A stretch of 64,000 bases of DNA from Actinomadura meyerae (lineage in GTDB: Bacteria; Actinomycetota; Actinomycetes; Streptosporangiales; Streptosporangiaceae), in contig NZ_FZOR01000015.1 of assembly GCF_900188445.1 (NCBI RefSeq), forward strand, positions 62,001 through 126,000. The letters run 5' to 3'. Below, in pieces: positions 23,867 to 33,412 of the stretch. The position numbers and the translations under genes are program-made. The notes under the pieces were generated by a model that worked only from the letters and a program-made list of their open reading frames with translations, was not told the origin of the DNA and ran no database searches. Position 1 is the first letter of the stretch; every line of letters starts with the position of its first letter.

Positions 23867-25918
23867 GACGAACCGGGCCGCGCCCTCCTCGTCCACCCCG
23901 AAGGCCAGCAGGCAGCGCGGCACGCGCGCCGCGTCGATCCGCAGGCAGAGCCCGAGCCGCAGGTCCGGGTCGACGACCACGACCTGGCGCAGCGCCCGCA
24001 GCGCCCGCCGCACCCGCGCCCGCGTCTCCGGACGCCCCGGCTCGTGCAGCGTCCCGGTGACGACCCTGCCCGCGTACCGCCACAGCGCCGCCGAGTCGAG
24101 CACCCGCACGCCCGCCTCCGTGAGCTTCGCGACGACCACGACCCCGCCGTCGTCGTCCTCCGCTCCCGGCGGCACCCGCAGCGCGCCCTCACCCGACAGG
24201 TCGCGCGGCGCCCTCGGCCCGCCGACCGCGCGGTGGTAGCGCAGCGGATCGAGCGTGTCGATGACGAACGCGCCCGCGTAGGGCCGGGACGCGCGCGGCG
24301 GGGCGGCCCGCCCCGGCATGGGCGACCGCACCGGGCGCCTCGCCTGATGCGCGCTGAGGTCGAACACCATCCCGGCGTCGTCGAGCCAGGCGGGCACTCC
24401 GAGGCTCGTCGCCGCCTTCCTGTCGAGCGCGCCCAACGCCACATCGCTCCGCCGCGAGAGCGCCGAGGCGATCCCCAGTCCGGGGAAGGCGCTCTCCAGC
24501 ACCGCCAGCATCGCGCGCCACGTCGTCCCGCCGACGAACTCCCCGACGAAAGCGTCCGCCATGGCCCCGCGCCCCATGGACTCGACCACGTCCCCCGGCC
24601 GCGGCGCCGGCACGGCCCCCACCGGCGGCTCCGCCGACAGTCCCTTCACCGGCAGGTACGGCTCGTCCTGCCCCGGACGCGCCACCACATCGGGCCTGGT
24701 CTCCCGCTCCGCCTCGCCGCCGCCCCACTCCTGCGGGACCTCCGACGGCCCCGGCGGCTGCGCGCCGCCCGACTGACCACCGGTGTCGTAAGGCGTCCAC
24801 GCGGCCGTGCCTTCTCCCGGCTCCGCCGAGGGCACCGAACCGTGCGGCGCCCACGTCGGCGTCAGCGGCTCCTCAGCAGCCCCGTCGGCGGTCTCGTAGG
24901 GCGTCCAAGGCTCCGTGGACGCCGACGCCCCGCCGAGCGCCTCGCCACCCGACGACCGCTCCCCTTCGGCTTCGGCCCCGGACACAGGCTCTTGCCCAGT
25001 CGACGCCGCCGCACCCTGCTCAGGGGACGACGTCGCCGCGCCGGCGCTGGAGCCTTGCGTCCACTCCTGTGAGGACGGCGGCCTCGCCGAGTTCGCCTGC
25101 TCGCTCGCAGGCGTCACTGGAGAAGCAGCACCGTCCCGCTCGGAATACCAAGACGACGGGCCGCCCGCCGAGCGCTCGCCTTCCGATGGCACAGCACCCG
25201 GATCATGTGGCGCCCAACCCGGCGAAGATTCAGACGAGGAAGAACCCGACTCCTCGTGCACCGGGTTCACCGGCGAAGCAGCACCGTCCCGCTCAGTTGA
25301 CGAGCCACCTGCCTCTTGCGGATACCAAGACGGGCCGCCCGACGACCGCTCACTCTCCAAGGGCGCAGCACCTGAACCAGGCGGCGCCCAACCAGGCGAA
25401 GACCCGGACGACGAAGAAGCCGACTGTTCCCCGGCCGGGTTCGGCGGAGGGGCGACAGGGCCCTGGTCGGCGGCCGGCCGGCCGCCCGCCTGCTGCGGGT
25501 ACCACGATGACGGCTCGGCTCCCGCAGGGGCGGCGCCGCGGTCGGGAGGCGGGGTGCCGGGCGGGCCCTGCCCTGGGGACGGCGCCGGGCCCGGCTGCTG
25601 GGGGTACCACGTTGACGCCGCTGGCGCGGCGGGCGTCTCGTGGGGCCTCCACGGCTGGGTGGGCGTGGTGGACGCGGCGTCCCGTCCTGGTGCCGGGGTG
25701 CCCGATCCCTCCGGGTACCACGACTGCGGCGTGGCCGGGGGTGCGGCGCCGGGGGCGGGCGGCGGCGCCCCGCCCTGGTCGGGCGGAGTGGGGTGGGGGA
25801 CCCATTCGGACGTGCGCTTGCCTGCGACGTGGACGTCTCCCGGATGGGGAACCTGGACGGGGTCCCCGGAAGAGTCCTCTGGCTCGGGGCTGGGGCGGTC
25901 ACGCGGGCCGATTCTCAC
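23858..25918 (-). CDS. Large Pro/Ser/Gly-rich protein with WYP repeats and a conserved-looking C-terminal domain
   Basis: A 686-residue protein from GTG 25918 (AGGA eight bases upstream). Residues 30-440 are low complexity, with recurring aromatic words SWYPQ, TWYPQQ, SSWYSERDG and the pairs PTWAPHG / PGWAPPG / WTPYDTGG. These look like degenerate repeats of a W-x-P unit. The last 230 residues are of normal composition: a helical part (MADAFVGEFVGGTTWRAMLAVLESAFPGLG) and an alpha/beta part ending VVVVDPDLRLGLCLRIDAARVPRCLLAFGVDEEG. No signal peptide or membrane helix is seen. The family is not recognised. It converges on the coiled-coil membrane protein gene and follows the gene at 25946 by 27 bp, probably in one operon. 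Confidence 0.7.
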   Translation of the reverse strand: MRIGPRDRPSPEPEDSSGDPVQVPHPGDVHVAGKRTSEWVPHPTPPDQGGAPPPAPGAAPPATPQSWYPEGSGTPAPGRDAASTTPTQPWRPHETPAAPAASTWYPQQPGPAPSPGQGPPGTPPPDRGAAPAGAEPSSWYPQQAGGRPAADQGPVAPPPNPAGEQSASSSSGSSPGWAPPGSGAAPLESERSSGGPSWYPQEAGGSSTERDGAASPVNPVHEESGSSSSESSPGWAPHDPGAVPSEGERSAGGPSSWYSERDGAASPVTPASEQANSARPPSSQEWTQGSSAGAATSSPEQGAAASTGQEPVSGAEAEGERSSGGEALGGASASTEPWTPYETADGAAEEPLTPTWAPHGSVPSAEPGEGTAAWTPYDTGGQSGGAQPPGPSEVPQEWGGGEAERETRPDVVARPGQDEPYLPVKGLSAEPPVGAVPAPRPGDVVESMGRGAMADAFVGEFVGGTTWRAMLAVLESAFPGLGIASALSRRSDVALGALDRKAATSLGVPAWLDDAGMVFDLSAHQARRPVRSPMPGRAAPPRASRPYAGAFVIDTLDPLRYHRAVGGPRAPRDLSGEGALRVPPGAEDDDGGVVVVAKLTEAGVRVLDSAALWRYAGRVVTGTLHEPGRPETRARVRRALRALRQVVVVDPDLRLGLCLRIDAARVPRCLLAFGVDEEGAARFVRP

Positions 25919-25945
25919 GTTGTCGATCCTGCGCTCCTATCAAGA

Positions 25946-26803
25946 TCATCGGCAAGGTCGGCCGCCGAAGAGGGCGGCGCAGAGGGGGGCGAGGGTGTCG
26001 GGTTCGCCGGCGGTGAGGACGGGGCCCGGGTCGAGCCGGAGGCGGACGAGCGCCTCGCGGTCCTCCGGGTCGCCGGTGCCCTGGGCGGCGGCGATGTCCC
26101 GCAGGCCGACCGGGACGGTCTCGGGGATGTCGGCGGTGAGGGCGGCGCCGGGCAGTTCGGCCAGCCACAGGTCGAGGACGCGGTGGGCGAGGCCGTTGAG
26201 GACGCGGCCCCAGGGTTCGAGGAGGTCGGGCGTGACGTTCTCGGTCTGCAGCTCGGGGAGGCCGAAGCGGGCGAGGCCCTTGGTGGTGACGAAGAAGCCG
26301 TCCGGGCCGGCGGTGTGCGGGAGGAGCATCCAGTCGGTGAGCCGGACGGTCCCGTCCGGGCCGGGCAGGGAGCGCCGCAGGTGCTCGGGCGCCAGGACCC
26401 GCGGGGTGAACACGTCCACCACCGGGGTGCCCGCGATCGCCGCCAGGGCCCCGGCGACGGCGCGGGACGCCCATTCGTGCGCGGGCGGGCGGCCCGGCGG
26501 GTAGGCGGCGCGGACGGCGATCAGGTGCGCGGCGGACGTGATCGCCTCCAGGTCGGGGGCGGCGGCGCCGTAGGCGGCGAGCAGGTCGCGGGGCAGCGGC
26601 GGGAAGGCGTCCGCGGGCCGCTGGTCGAGGGTGAGCATGGGGCTGCCGAGCATGCCGAGGACGAGGTCGCGCAGCGGCGGCTCGGTGTGGTGCGCGATGT
26701 GGTCGCGGGCGAGGGCCGCGGGGTCGTCGAGCGGTTCGGTGAGCGCAACGGCATAGGTTCCGTAGAGGGTCTCCGGCACGGGCAGCGTCAGATGTTCACC
26801 CAA
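25946..26803 (-). CDS. Hypothetical protein
   Basis: A 285-residue protein starting at TTG 26803, five bases after GGGGGACGAG. The composition is typical coding sequence with helices and few low-complexity parts. Visible stretches include MGEHLTLPVPETLYGTYAVAL, VVDVFTPRVLAPEHLRRSL and the ending LCAALFGGRPCR. There are no recognisable catalytic motifs, signal peptide or membrane segments. It is only 27 bp upstream of the WYP-rich protein, suggesting co-expression. It follows the PP2C phosphatase gene on the same strand after 104 bp. I do not recognise the family. Confidence 0.7.
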   Translation of the reverse strand: MGEHLTLPVPETLYGTYAVALTEPLDDPAALARDHIAHHTEPPLRDLVLGMLGSPMLTLDQRPADAFPPLPRDLLAAYGAAAPDLEAITSAAHLIAVRAAYPPGRPPAHEWASRAVAGALAAIAGTPVVDVFTPRVLAPEHLRRSLPGPDGTVRLTDWMLLPHTAGPDGFFVTTKGLARFGLPELQTENVTPDLLEPWGRVLNGLAHRVLDLWLAELPGAALTADIPETVPVGLRDIAAAQGTGDPEDREALVRLRLDPGPVLTAGEPDTLAPLCAALFGGRPCR

Positions 26804-26907
26804 ACTCGTCCCCCGGGGGTAGTCGGCACCCTTCGATCAGAGCCGATGGGGACGGCGGAACGGATCTGGCGGCAACGGAACATTTACCTCACATCGGCTA
26901 CCTCACC

Positions 26908-29274
26908 TCAGCGCGGCAGCCGCTGCTCGAACCAGACGATCTTGCCCGCGGCGGTGCGGTGGGTGCCCCAGCGGGCGGCGAAGTGCCCGACGAGCTGGAG
27001 GCCGCGGCCCGACTCGTCGGTGGCCTCGGCGTACCGCAGGTGCGGCAGGTCGTGGCCGTCGTCGTGGACCTCGCAGACCAGCGTCCGGCCCTTGATCAGG
27101 CGGACGCCGAGAGCCCCGGCGCCGTGCACGAGCGCGTTGGTGACGAGCTCGCTGACGAGCAGCTGCGCGGTGTCGGTGAGGGCGTGCAGGCCCCAGCCGG
27201 CGAGCCGGGCGGCGACCTGCGCGCGGATCCACGGGACGCTGTTCGGCTCCGGGGCGAGCTCCCAGGCGGCGGCCTCGTCCTTGGGGATGCCGTCGCAGCC
27301 GACCGCGACGAGCGCGATGTCGTCGGCGGGGGTGTGCGCGGCGAGCGCGGCGAGGAGGTCGTCGCAGGCGCCGTCGAGGTCGCCGGACGCCCCGGCGAGC
27401 AGCCCGCGCAGCCGCTCCAGGCCCTCCTCGACGTCGCGGTCGCGGCGTTCGAGGAGCCCGTCGGTGCACAGGACGAGCCGCGAGCCGTCCTCGACGTCGA
27501 CCTCCATCGTCCGGAACGGCTCGCCGCCGACGCCGATCGGCACGCCGGGCGGGACGTCCAGCACGCGGCTCTCGCCGGCGGGCGAGACGAGCACGGGCGG
27601 GACGTGCCCCGCGTTGGCGAACGTGCAGCGCCGCTCGACCGGGTCGTACACCGCGTAGAGGCAGGTGGCGAGGTAGTCCTCGCCGAGCCGGCGGGCGAGC
27701 CCGTCGAGCTGGCGCAGCACCCGGTCGGGACGCATGTCCTCGGCGGCGAGGGTGCGCACGGCGGTGCGCATCTGCCCCATGATCGCGGCGGCGGTGAGGC
27801 CGTGCCCCATCACGTCCCCGACGACGAGGCCGAGCCGGCAGCCGGGCAGCGGGATCGCGTCGAACCAGTCGCCGCCGACCTGCGCGGCCTGCTCGGCCGG
27901 GCGGTACCGGTAGCGGACGCGGGCCCCGGCGACCTCGGGCGGGTCGTCGGGCAGCATGCTGCGCTGCAGCTTCTCGGCGACCTGGACCTCGCGCCGGTAG
28001 AGCCGCCCGTTGTCGATGCACAGCGCGGCGCGGCGGGCGAGCTCGTCGACCATGGCGAGTTCGAGGTCGCCGAACCCGGGCCGGTCGGGCTTGCGGAGCA
28101 GCTTGAACGTGCCGAGGACGCGGCCGCGCGCGATGAGCGGGACGACCAGCAGCGCCCGCCCGGCGAACAGGCCGCGCAGCTCCGGGTTGCCGAACGCGAT
28201 GGCGAGCCGGGCGGCCTGCCCGGGGCCGACGCGCCGGATGTGCACGGGGCGCCCGGTCCGCATGGCCTGGACGAACGGTGTGCCGGACGGCAGGAACAGC
28301 GGCTCCCCCTCGCGGACGGCGTCGTCCCAGCGCCCATGGTCGTCGTTGTGGGCGACGGCGACGCGGCGCATCGGGGTGGTCTCGTCGACGTCGTCGGCGG
28401 GCGGGGCCGAGTCGGCGACGACGCGTTCGAGGAGTTCGACGGCGGCGAAGTCGGCGAGCCGCGGGACGATGACCTGGGCGAGCGTCCGGGCGGCGTGCAG
28501 GTGGTCGAGGGAGCTGCCGATCTGCGCGCCGGCCTCGCCGAGGTAGGCGAGGGGCTCCCAGGCGGCGGGAACGTCGCCGCCCGCGGACCGTCGCCGGCGG
28601 GCCTGGGCGGCGGGCCGCGGCGCCGGGACGGCCGGCGGCCCCCCGGCGTGCGGGACGACCGGCAGCCGGACCGTCAGCCCGAGCGCGACGGCCGGGCAGC
28701 CGAGCCCCGCGACCCGGGAGGTGATCTTCTCCGCGGCGGCCGGGTCGAGCGCGGGCAGCAGTCCGGCGAGCCGTCCGGTGAAGGTCTCGGCGGCGCCGTC
28801 GCCGTCGCCGGACGGCGCGGCGAGGGCGGGCTCGACGCGCAGCAGCCGGGTGGCCGGGCGGCGGGCCGGGGCCGGGCCCTCCGGCGGCGAGAGCAGCAGG
28901 TCGCCGACGGTGATGCTGATCCCGTTGCGGCGGAGCCGGTACAGGTCGGCGGCCAGCGCCAGCACGCTGACGCCGCGCTCACCGGGCGCCCGGTCGATGG
29001 GGTACACCCACCAGGCGACCTCGGCGGGTTCGCCGGTGTCGACCCGCGGCAGGGTGCAGGAGCCGCACCAGACGTGCCCGAACGTCTCCGGTTCGAAGGC
29101 GCCGCGGTGCTCGGACGGCAGCCGCAGCAGCGCGGCGGGCGGGCGGCCCAGTGCGCGTGGTGCCCCGACCCCGAACAGCTCGGCGGCGGTGTCGTCCCAG
29201 TGGCTGATGTGGCCGTGCTCGTTCAGCGTGATGGCGGCCATCTTCGCCACTCCCAGCAGGTCTGCGATGACCAT
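26908..29274 (-). CDS. PAS-GAF-PP2C phosphatase with C-terminal RsbW-like ATPase domain
   Basis: A 788-residue multidomain switch protein. ATG 29274 follows GAAGGGGGA by four bases. A PAS domain begins the protein (ITLNEHGHISHWDDTAAELFGVG). A GAF domain covers about 260-440, and a SpoIIE/RsbU-type PP2C phosphatase about 450-665 (GGDWFDAIPLPG near 466, GDVMGHG near 483, VLCTDGLLERRDRD). A GHKL ATPase ends it (ELVTNALVHGAG near 708, CEVHDDGHDLPH, GRGLQLVGHFAARWG). Phosphatase and kinase activities towards a STAS antagonist are thus fused in one chain, a layout common in actinomycetes. The two sensory domains imply control by a small ligand or redox cue. The STAS protein at 17302 is a possible substrate. 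Confidence 0.92.
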   Translation of the reverse strand: MVIADLLGVAKMAAITLNEHGHISHWDDTAAELFGVGAPRALGRPPAALLRLPSEHRGAFEPETFGHVWCGSCTLPRVDTGEPAEVAWWVYPIDRAPGERGVSVLALAADLYRLRRNGISITVGDLLLSPPEGPAPARRPATRLLRVEPALAAPSGDGDGAAETFTGRLAGLLPALDPAAAEKITSRVAGLGCPAVALGLTVRLPVVPHAGGPPAVPAPRPAAQARRRRSAGGDVPAAWEPLAYLGEAGAQIGSSLDHLHAARTLAQVIVPRLADFAAVELLERVVADSAPPADDVDETTPMRRVAVAHNDDHGRWDDAVREGEPLFLPSGTPFVQAMRTGRPVHIRRVGPGQAARLAIAFGNPELRGLFAGRALLVVPLIARGRVLGTFKLLRKPDRPGFGDLELAMVDELARRAALCIDNGRLYRREVQVAEKLQRSMLPDDPPEVAGARVRYRYRPAEQAAQVGGDWFDAIPLPGCRLGLVVGDVMGHGLTAAAIMGQMRTAVRTLAAEDMRPDRVLRQLDGLARRLGEDYLATCLYAVYDPVERRCTFANAGHVPPVLVSPAGESRVLDVPPGVPIGVGGEPFRTMEVDVEDGSRLVLCTDGLLERRDRDVEEGLERLRGLLAGASGDLDGACDDLLAALAAHTPADDIALVAVGCDGIPKDEAAAWELAPEPNSVPWIRAQVAARLAGWGLHALTDTAQLLVSELVTNALVHGAGALGVRLIKGRTLVCEVHDDGHDLPHLRYAEATDESGRGLQLVGHFAARWGTHRTAAGKIVWFEQRLPR

Positions 29275-29586
29275 GCTGTCCCCCTTCCGGGCGCGGTGCA
29301 CCCGAAGTCCCCGGCGACGCCTGGTAAAGGGGACGTTACCTGCTGTAAGACGAGTGCGCTGCAACTCAGCAGAAATGCTCTGGATGAGCGCCCGCCTCGC
29401 TTGCCGAAGGGCTTCGAGCACGCTGGATTCGGGCGTCGGGCCAGGACGGAGCCGCAGGGGATCGGCGAGCACAAATGGACGTCTCCGCCAAGATGCCCGC
29501 CCGGACCGGAGGTGGCCAGCATGGCCGGAATGCACCGCGCACAGTAATTCAGTGGCCGAATGCGGGCTTAGGCAACTTTTGCCCCA

Positions 29587-29615
29587 TTGACACCCTTTGC
29601 CCTCCGGCAGACGAT
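29587..29615 (+). promoter_or_regulatory. Promoter of the M14 carboxypeptidase gene
   Basis: TTGACA (29587-29592), a 17-nt spacer and GACGAT (29610-29615) give a perfect -35 and a moderate -10, with a start near 29622 and AGGAGG just before the ATG at 29653. The remainder of the 378-bp gap from 29275 holds no ORF that looks coding. Confidence 0.55.
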
Positions 29616-29652
29616 CGCGCAACCCCCGTTGTGATCCCTGCCAGGAGGCGCA

Positions 29653-32600
29653 ATGCCGCGCACATCGTTCCGGCGTCGAAGACTCACGCCCATCGCCGCC
29701 ACCGCCGCGCTCCTGTTAGGGACGCTCGTCGCGGCGCCCGCCCACGCAGCACCGGCCCACGCAGCACCGGCCCACGCGGCCCTCACCGACGCGGCACCGG
29801 GCCCGGCGGCGTCCGGCCCGGCCGTGGGCGTCTACACCGCCGAGCTGACCCCCGACCAGGTGAAGGTGCTGACAGGCGCCGCCCTCGACCGGGAGGACGT
29901 CCGCTTCTCCAAGAGCGCGCAGAAGGACCGGGTACACGTCGAGGTCGTCATGAGCGGCACCGAAGCCGCCGCCCTCAACGCGCGGGGTCTCGACCTCACC
30001 GCGGCTAAGGACGCCCGCGCGCGCACTAAGGCCGCCGCGCAGAAGGTCTTCCGCCCCTACAGCGGGCCGGGCAACATCCGCGAGGAGCTGCTCAAGGTCG
30101 CGGCCGACCACCCGTCCATCGCGAAGGCCGTGGACATCGGCACGTCCATCAAGGGGCAGCCGATCACCGCCGTGCGGGTCGCGGGCAAGGAGCGGCGCGG
30201 GCACGGCAAGCGGCCCGTCGTCGTCTACCAGGCCGCGCAGCACGCCCGCGAGTGGATCACCCCGGAGATGGTCCGCCGGCTGCTGCACCACTACGTCGGC
30301 GGGTACGGCACGGACGCGGCGCTCACCAAGGTCATCGACACGACCGAGCTGTGGTTCGTCCCCGTCGTCAACGTCGACGGCTACGACCTGACGTTCCAGG
30401 ACGGCTTCCGGCTGTGGCGCAAGAACGTCCGCGACAACAACGGCGACGGCCAGATCACCGGCGCGGACGGCATCGACCTCAACCGCAACTTCCCCTTCAA
30501 GTGGGGCTACGACAACGAGGGCTCCTCGCCCCTGCCGGCCAGCCAGACGTTCCGCGGCAAGGCGCCGGCGTCCGAGCCGGAGACGCGCGCGCAGCTCGAC
30601 CTCTACAAGCGCGTCCGCCCGAAGTACCTGATCAACTACCACTCGGCGGCGGAACTGCTGCTGCACGGCGTGGGCTGGCAGGCCCTCACCCGCAGCCCGG
30701 ACGACGCGATCCACGACGCCCTGCTCGGAGACATCGACCACCCCGCCGTCCCCGGCTACACGCCCGAGCTGGGCGCCCAGCTCTACACGACCAACGGCGA
30801 GACCGACGGCCAGGTCGACGGCGCCTACGGCAGCCTCGCGATCACGCCGGAGATGGCGACCTGCACGACCGCCGCCGACGAGGACCCGGACGACGCCTGG
30901 GAGCCCGGCGACTGCGGCAGCGACTTCGAGTTCCCGGACGACGAGGCGCTGATCGAGCGGGAGTTCCGCAAGAACCTGCCGTTCGCGCTGTCGGTCGGCA
31001 GGTCCGCGCACACGCCGGACGAGCCGGTGTCCCCCGTGGGACGCACCGCGCCCGACTTCGAGACCGACGCGTTCGCGACGTCGTACGGGTCGTCGCAGGA
31101 GGTCGCGTCCGTGATCCGCAGGTCACTGAAGAACAAGGAGCTGCGCTACCGGGTCAACGGGGGCCGGGTGCGGCACGGGCACGTGCGCGAATGGCGCGGC
31201 GGCGAGCGGTTCGGCCGCGACGGCAGGATCTACTACGCCGAGTACCGGGGCACGATCGACCGGCAGCGGCCCGGCGACCGGATCGAGGTGTGGTTCACCG
31301 GCCGGAAGGGCCACAAGCAGGTGGAGAGCAAGCACTTCACCTACACCGTCCGCGACCAGCACAAGGCGGACGTCCTGATCGTCGCGGACGAGGACTACAC
31401 CGGGATCAACCCCGTCTACCCCGCCAAGGCACCCCGGTACACCGGCCAGTACGCCGACCTCGTCAAGGCGGCGGGGCACCGGCCGCTCGTCTGGGACATC
31501 GACAGGGACGGCGTCCCGCACGACCTCGGCGTCCTGAAGCACTTCAAGGCCGTCGTCTGGTACCTCGGCGACAACCGCCTCACCCAGGACCCGGCCGACG
31601 ACCCGGTGAAGACCTACATCGGCAACGCCCCGGACTCGCAGGTGGCCGACCGCGAGAAGGACCTCGTCCTGTCGGTCCGCTCGTACCTGAACGAGGGCGG
31701 CAAGCTCCTCCACACCGGCGAGACGACCGGTTACTACGGCCCGATCAGCCGGCTCAACGGAGGCGGCATCTACTACGGCCTGAAGGGCCATCCCGAGAAG
31801 CCGTGCGTGGTCACCGGCAACTTCCGGGACGACTGCGAGCTCCTGTCGGACGACTTCCTCCAGTACTACATGGGGGCCTACGACAGGCAGCGCGTGGGCG
31901 CGCCCACCGGCTTCACCGGAACCAGGGACCCGTTCTCCGGAGTCACGTCCGCGCTCGGCGGCACCGCGACCAACCCGGTGAACGAGGCCGGCGGGTTCCA
32001 GGTCACCTCGACCGTCCTGCCCAAGGCGGAGTTCCCGCAGTTCACCAGTTGGAAGGCCGGGGACTACACCGGCGCCGCCGCGCCCACCGAGCCCGTCGAG
32101 GGCCAGTGGTACGTCGCCGGCCCGCACCAGGACGGCGCCTACCGCCGCCTGACCCGCACGATCGACCTCTCGTCGATCACCGCGGCCCAGGCCCCGACCC
32201 TGCAGGCCCAGCTCTCCTACAGCACCGAGACGGGCTTCGACAACATCATCGTCGAGGCGCACACCGCCGGAGCCGAGGACTGGACCACGCTGCCCGACAA
32301 GAACGGCCGGACGAGCACCGCCGTCCCCGAGCAGTGCGAGCAGGGCTACTACCTGGACATGCATCCCTTCCTCACCCACTACCTCACCGGCGGCAACCCC
32401 TGCGGCAACACCGGGACGTCCGGCCAGTGGAACGCCTTCACCGGCAACTCCAACGGCTGGGTCCCGGCCGCGTTCGACCTGTCCGCCTACGCGGGCAAGA
32501 AGGTCGAGGTGTCCATCTCCTACGTCAGCGACCCCGCCACCGGCGGGACCGGGGTGTTCATCGACGACACCCGGCTGACCACGTCCGGCGGCCAGCCCGA

Positions 32601-32817
32601 CGCCGAAGGGTTCGAGGCCGGGCTCGGCCCGTGGACGATCCAGGGCGCCCCCGCCGGCAGCCCCGGCAACGGCGCCGAGTACGTCCGGTCGCAGGCCCTG
32701 ATCGACTCCGTGTCCGCGGTGGCGACCCGGGACACCGTCCTGCTCGGCTTCGGCATCGAGCAGTCCCCCGGCGCCCGGACCCTGATCACCAAGGCCCTGC
32801 GCCACCTGCTCGACTGA
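29653..32817 (+). CDS. Secreted M14 zinc carboxypeptidase with C-terminal accessory domains
   Basis: A 1054-residue secreted protein starting at ATG 29653. A Sec signal peptide (RRRRLTPIAATAALLLGTLVAAPAHA) runs into three tandem PAHAA cleavage-type sites. A propeptide-like region follows (to about 135), then the M14 peptidase domain (about 140-460). Zinc ligands are His197 and Glu200 (HAREW) and His330 (NYHS), with GIDLNRNF for substrate binding and catalytic Glu400 (ITPE). The distal 550 residues include a Ca-protein-like beta region, a Rossmann-like segment (DVLIVADEDYTGINPVY) and a MAM/immune-inhibitor-A-like jelly roll (AAFDLSAYAGKKVEVSISYVSD). It probably trims peptides outside the cell for nutrition. 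Confidence 0.92.
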   Translation: MPRTSFRRRRLTPIAATAALLLGTLVAAPAHAAPAHAAPAHAALTDAAPGPAASGPAVGVYTAELTPDQVKVLTGAALDREDVRFSKSAQKDRVHVEVVMSGTEAAALNARGLDLTAAKDARARTKAAAQKVFRPYSGPGNIREELLKVAADHPSIAKAVDIGTSIKGQPITAVRVAGKERRGHGKRPVVVYQAAQHAREWITPEMVRRLLHHYVGGYGTDAALTKVIDTTELWFVPVVNVDGYDLTFQDGFRLWRKNVRDNNGDGQITGADGIDLNRNFPFKWGYDNEGSSPLPASQTFRGKAPASEPETRAQLDLYKRVRPKYLINYHSAAELLLHGVGWQALTRSPDDAIHDALLGDIDHPAVPGYTPELGAQLYTTNGETDGQVDGAYGSLAITPEMATCTTAADEDPDDAWEPGDCGSDFEFPDDEALIEREFRKNLPFALSVGRSAHTPDEPVSPVGRTAPDFETDAFATSYGSSQEVASVIRRSLKNKELRYRVNGGRVRHGHVREWRGGERFGRDGRIYYAEYRGTIDRQRPGDRIEVWFTGRKGHKQVESKHFTYTVRDQHKADVLIVADEDYTGINPVYPAKAPRYTGQYADLVKAAGHRPLVWDIDRDGVPHDLGVLKHFKAVVWYLGDNRLTQDPADDPVKTYIGNAPDSQVADREKDLVLSVRSYLNEGGKLLHTGETTGYYGPISRLNGGGIYYGLKGHPEKPCVVTGNFRDDCELLSDDFLQYYMGAYDRQRVGAPTGFTGTRDPFSGVTSALGGTATNPVNEAGGFQVTSTVLPKAEFPQFTSWKAGDYTGAAAPTEPVEGQWYVAGPHQDGAYRRLTRTIDLSSITAAQAPTLQAQLSYSTETGFDNIIVEAHTAGAEDWTTLPDKNGRTSTAVPEQCEQGYYLDMHPFLTHYLTGGNPCGNTGTSGQWNAFTGNSNGWVPAAFDLSAYAGKKVEVSISYVSDPATGGTGVFIDDTRLTTSGGQPDAEGFEAGLGPWTIQGAPAGSPGNGAEYVRSQALIDSVSAVATRDTVLLGFGIEQSPGARTLITKALRHLLD
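29741..29785 (+). repeat. In-frame 15-bp repeats at the signal-peptidase site
   Basis: CCCACGCAGCACCGG is present at 29741-29755 and 29756-29770, with a diverged third copy to 29785. Each encodes AHAAP, so the signal-peptidase AxA motif is triplicated without changing frame. Confidence 0.85.
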
Positions 32818-32824
32818 CCGCAAC

Positions 32825-32943
32825 ACCCACTCCGCATAGACCCACTCCGCATAGACCCACTCCGCATACACCCACGATCCGCATCCCACGGTCCGCATCC
32901 CACGGTCCGCATCCCACGGTCCGCATACGCCCGCAATCCGCAT
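32825..32943. repeat. Composite 14/15-bp repeat array after the carboxypeptidase gene
   Basis: Three copies of ACCCACTCCGCATA(G/C) (32825-32869) and a variant (32870-32884) are followed by three copies of CCCACGGTCCGCAT (32885-32926) and a 17-bp variant. All share CCGCAT. The array begins 7 bp after the M14 stop codon. There are no spacers of CRISPR type. Confidence 0.92.
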
Positions 32944-33014
32944 ACGCCCACGAACGCGGCCCTCGTCCCGGACGCTCGACGCTCTGGGCGGGGGCCGCCC
33001 CTTTCGGGACAGGT

Positions 33015-33046
33015 GGGAATAGCCCGGCGTCGGCGCGCCTTATACC
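33015..33046 (+). promoter_or_regulatory. Possible SigR-type promoter upstream of the SigR-like gene
   Basis: GGGAAT (33015-33020), 18 nt, then CTTATA is one mismatch from the SigR/SigH consensus GGGAAT-N18-GTT. It lies about 370 bp before the sigma gene's start. S. coelicolor sigR has a self-activated promoter, so autoregulation is plausible. The remaining leader (33047-33412) contains a 7-bp hairpin, GACCACC/GGTGGTC, at 33151-33168 and no convincing ORF. Confidence 0.3.
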
Positions 33047-33412
33047 AAGGGTTCATCGCGGGTTCGCCGACACGCCACGCGGATGTGATGAGCGACACCT
33101 CGATCCGAGGCAACCTTTTGGACCCTTCCACGCGTCTTACCTGGCAGGAAGACCACCGGCGGGTGGTCAAGCGCCTGATCGAGCATCGCCCGCGACGTCC
33201 CGGACCACCGGGGTCGCCCTGGCACCGCCGACCCGCGCAGAACCTCCGGCCCGGCCTCCGCGCGGGACCGGGGACCTTCTCCGAACCCGCCGGGAACGGT
33301 GGCACGTACCACTCAACGGGGGGCGGTTTCATCCGCCCGGTCCGCGCGTGCCCCCGACCACGCGCCATGCAACCGGCCCTTCTCACACGGGGCCCTACCA
33401 CGGGGAGCGACG

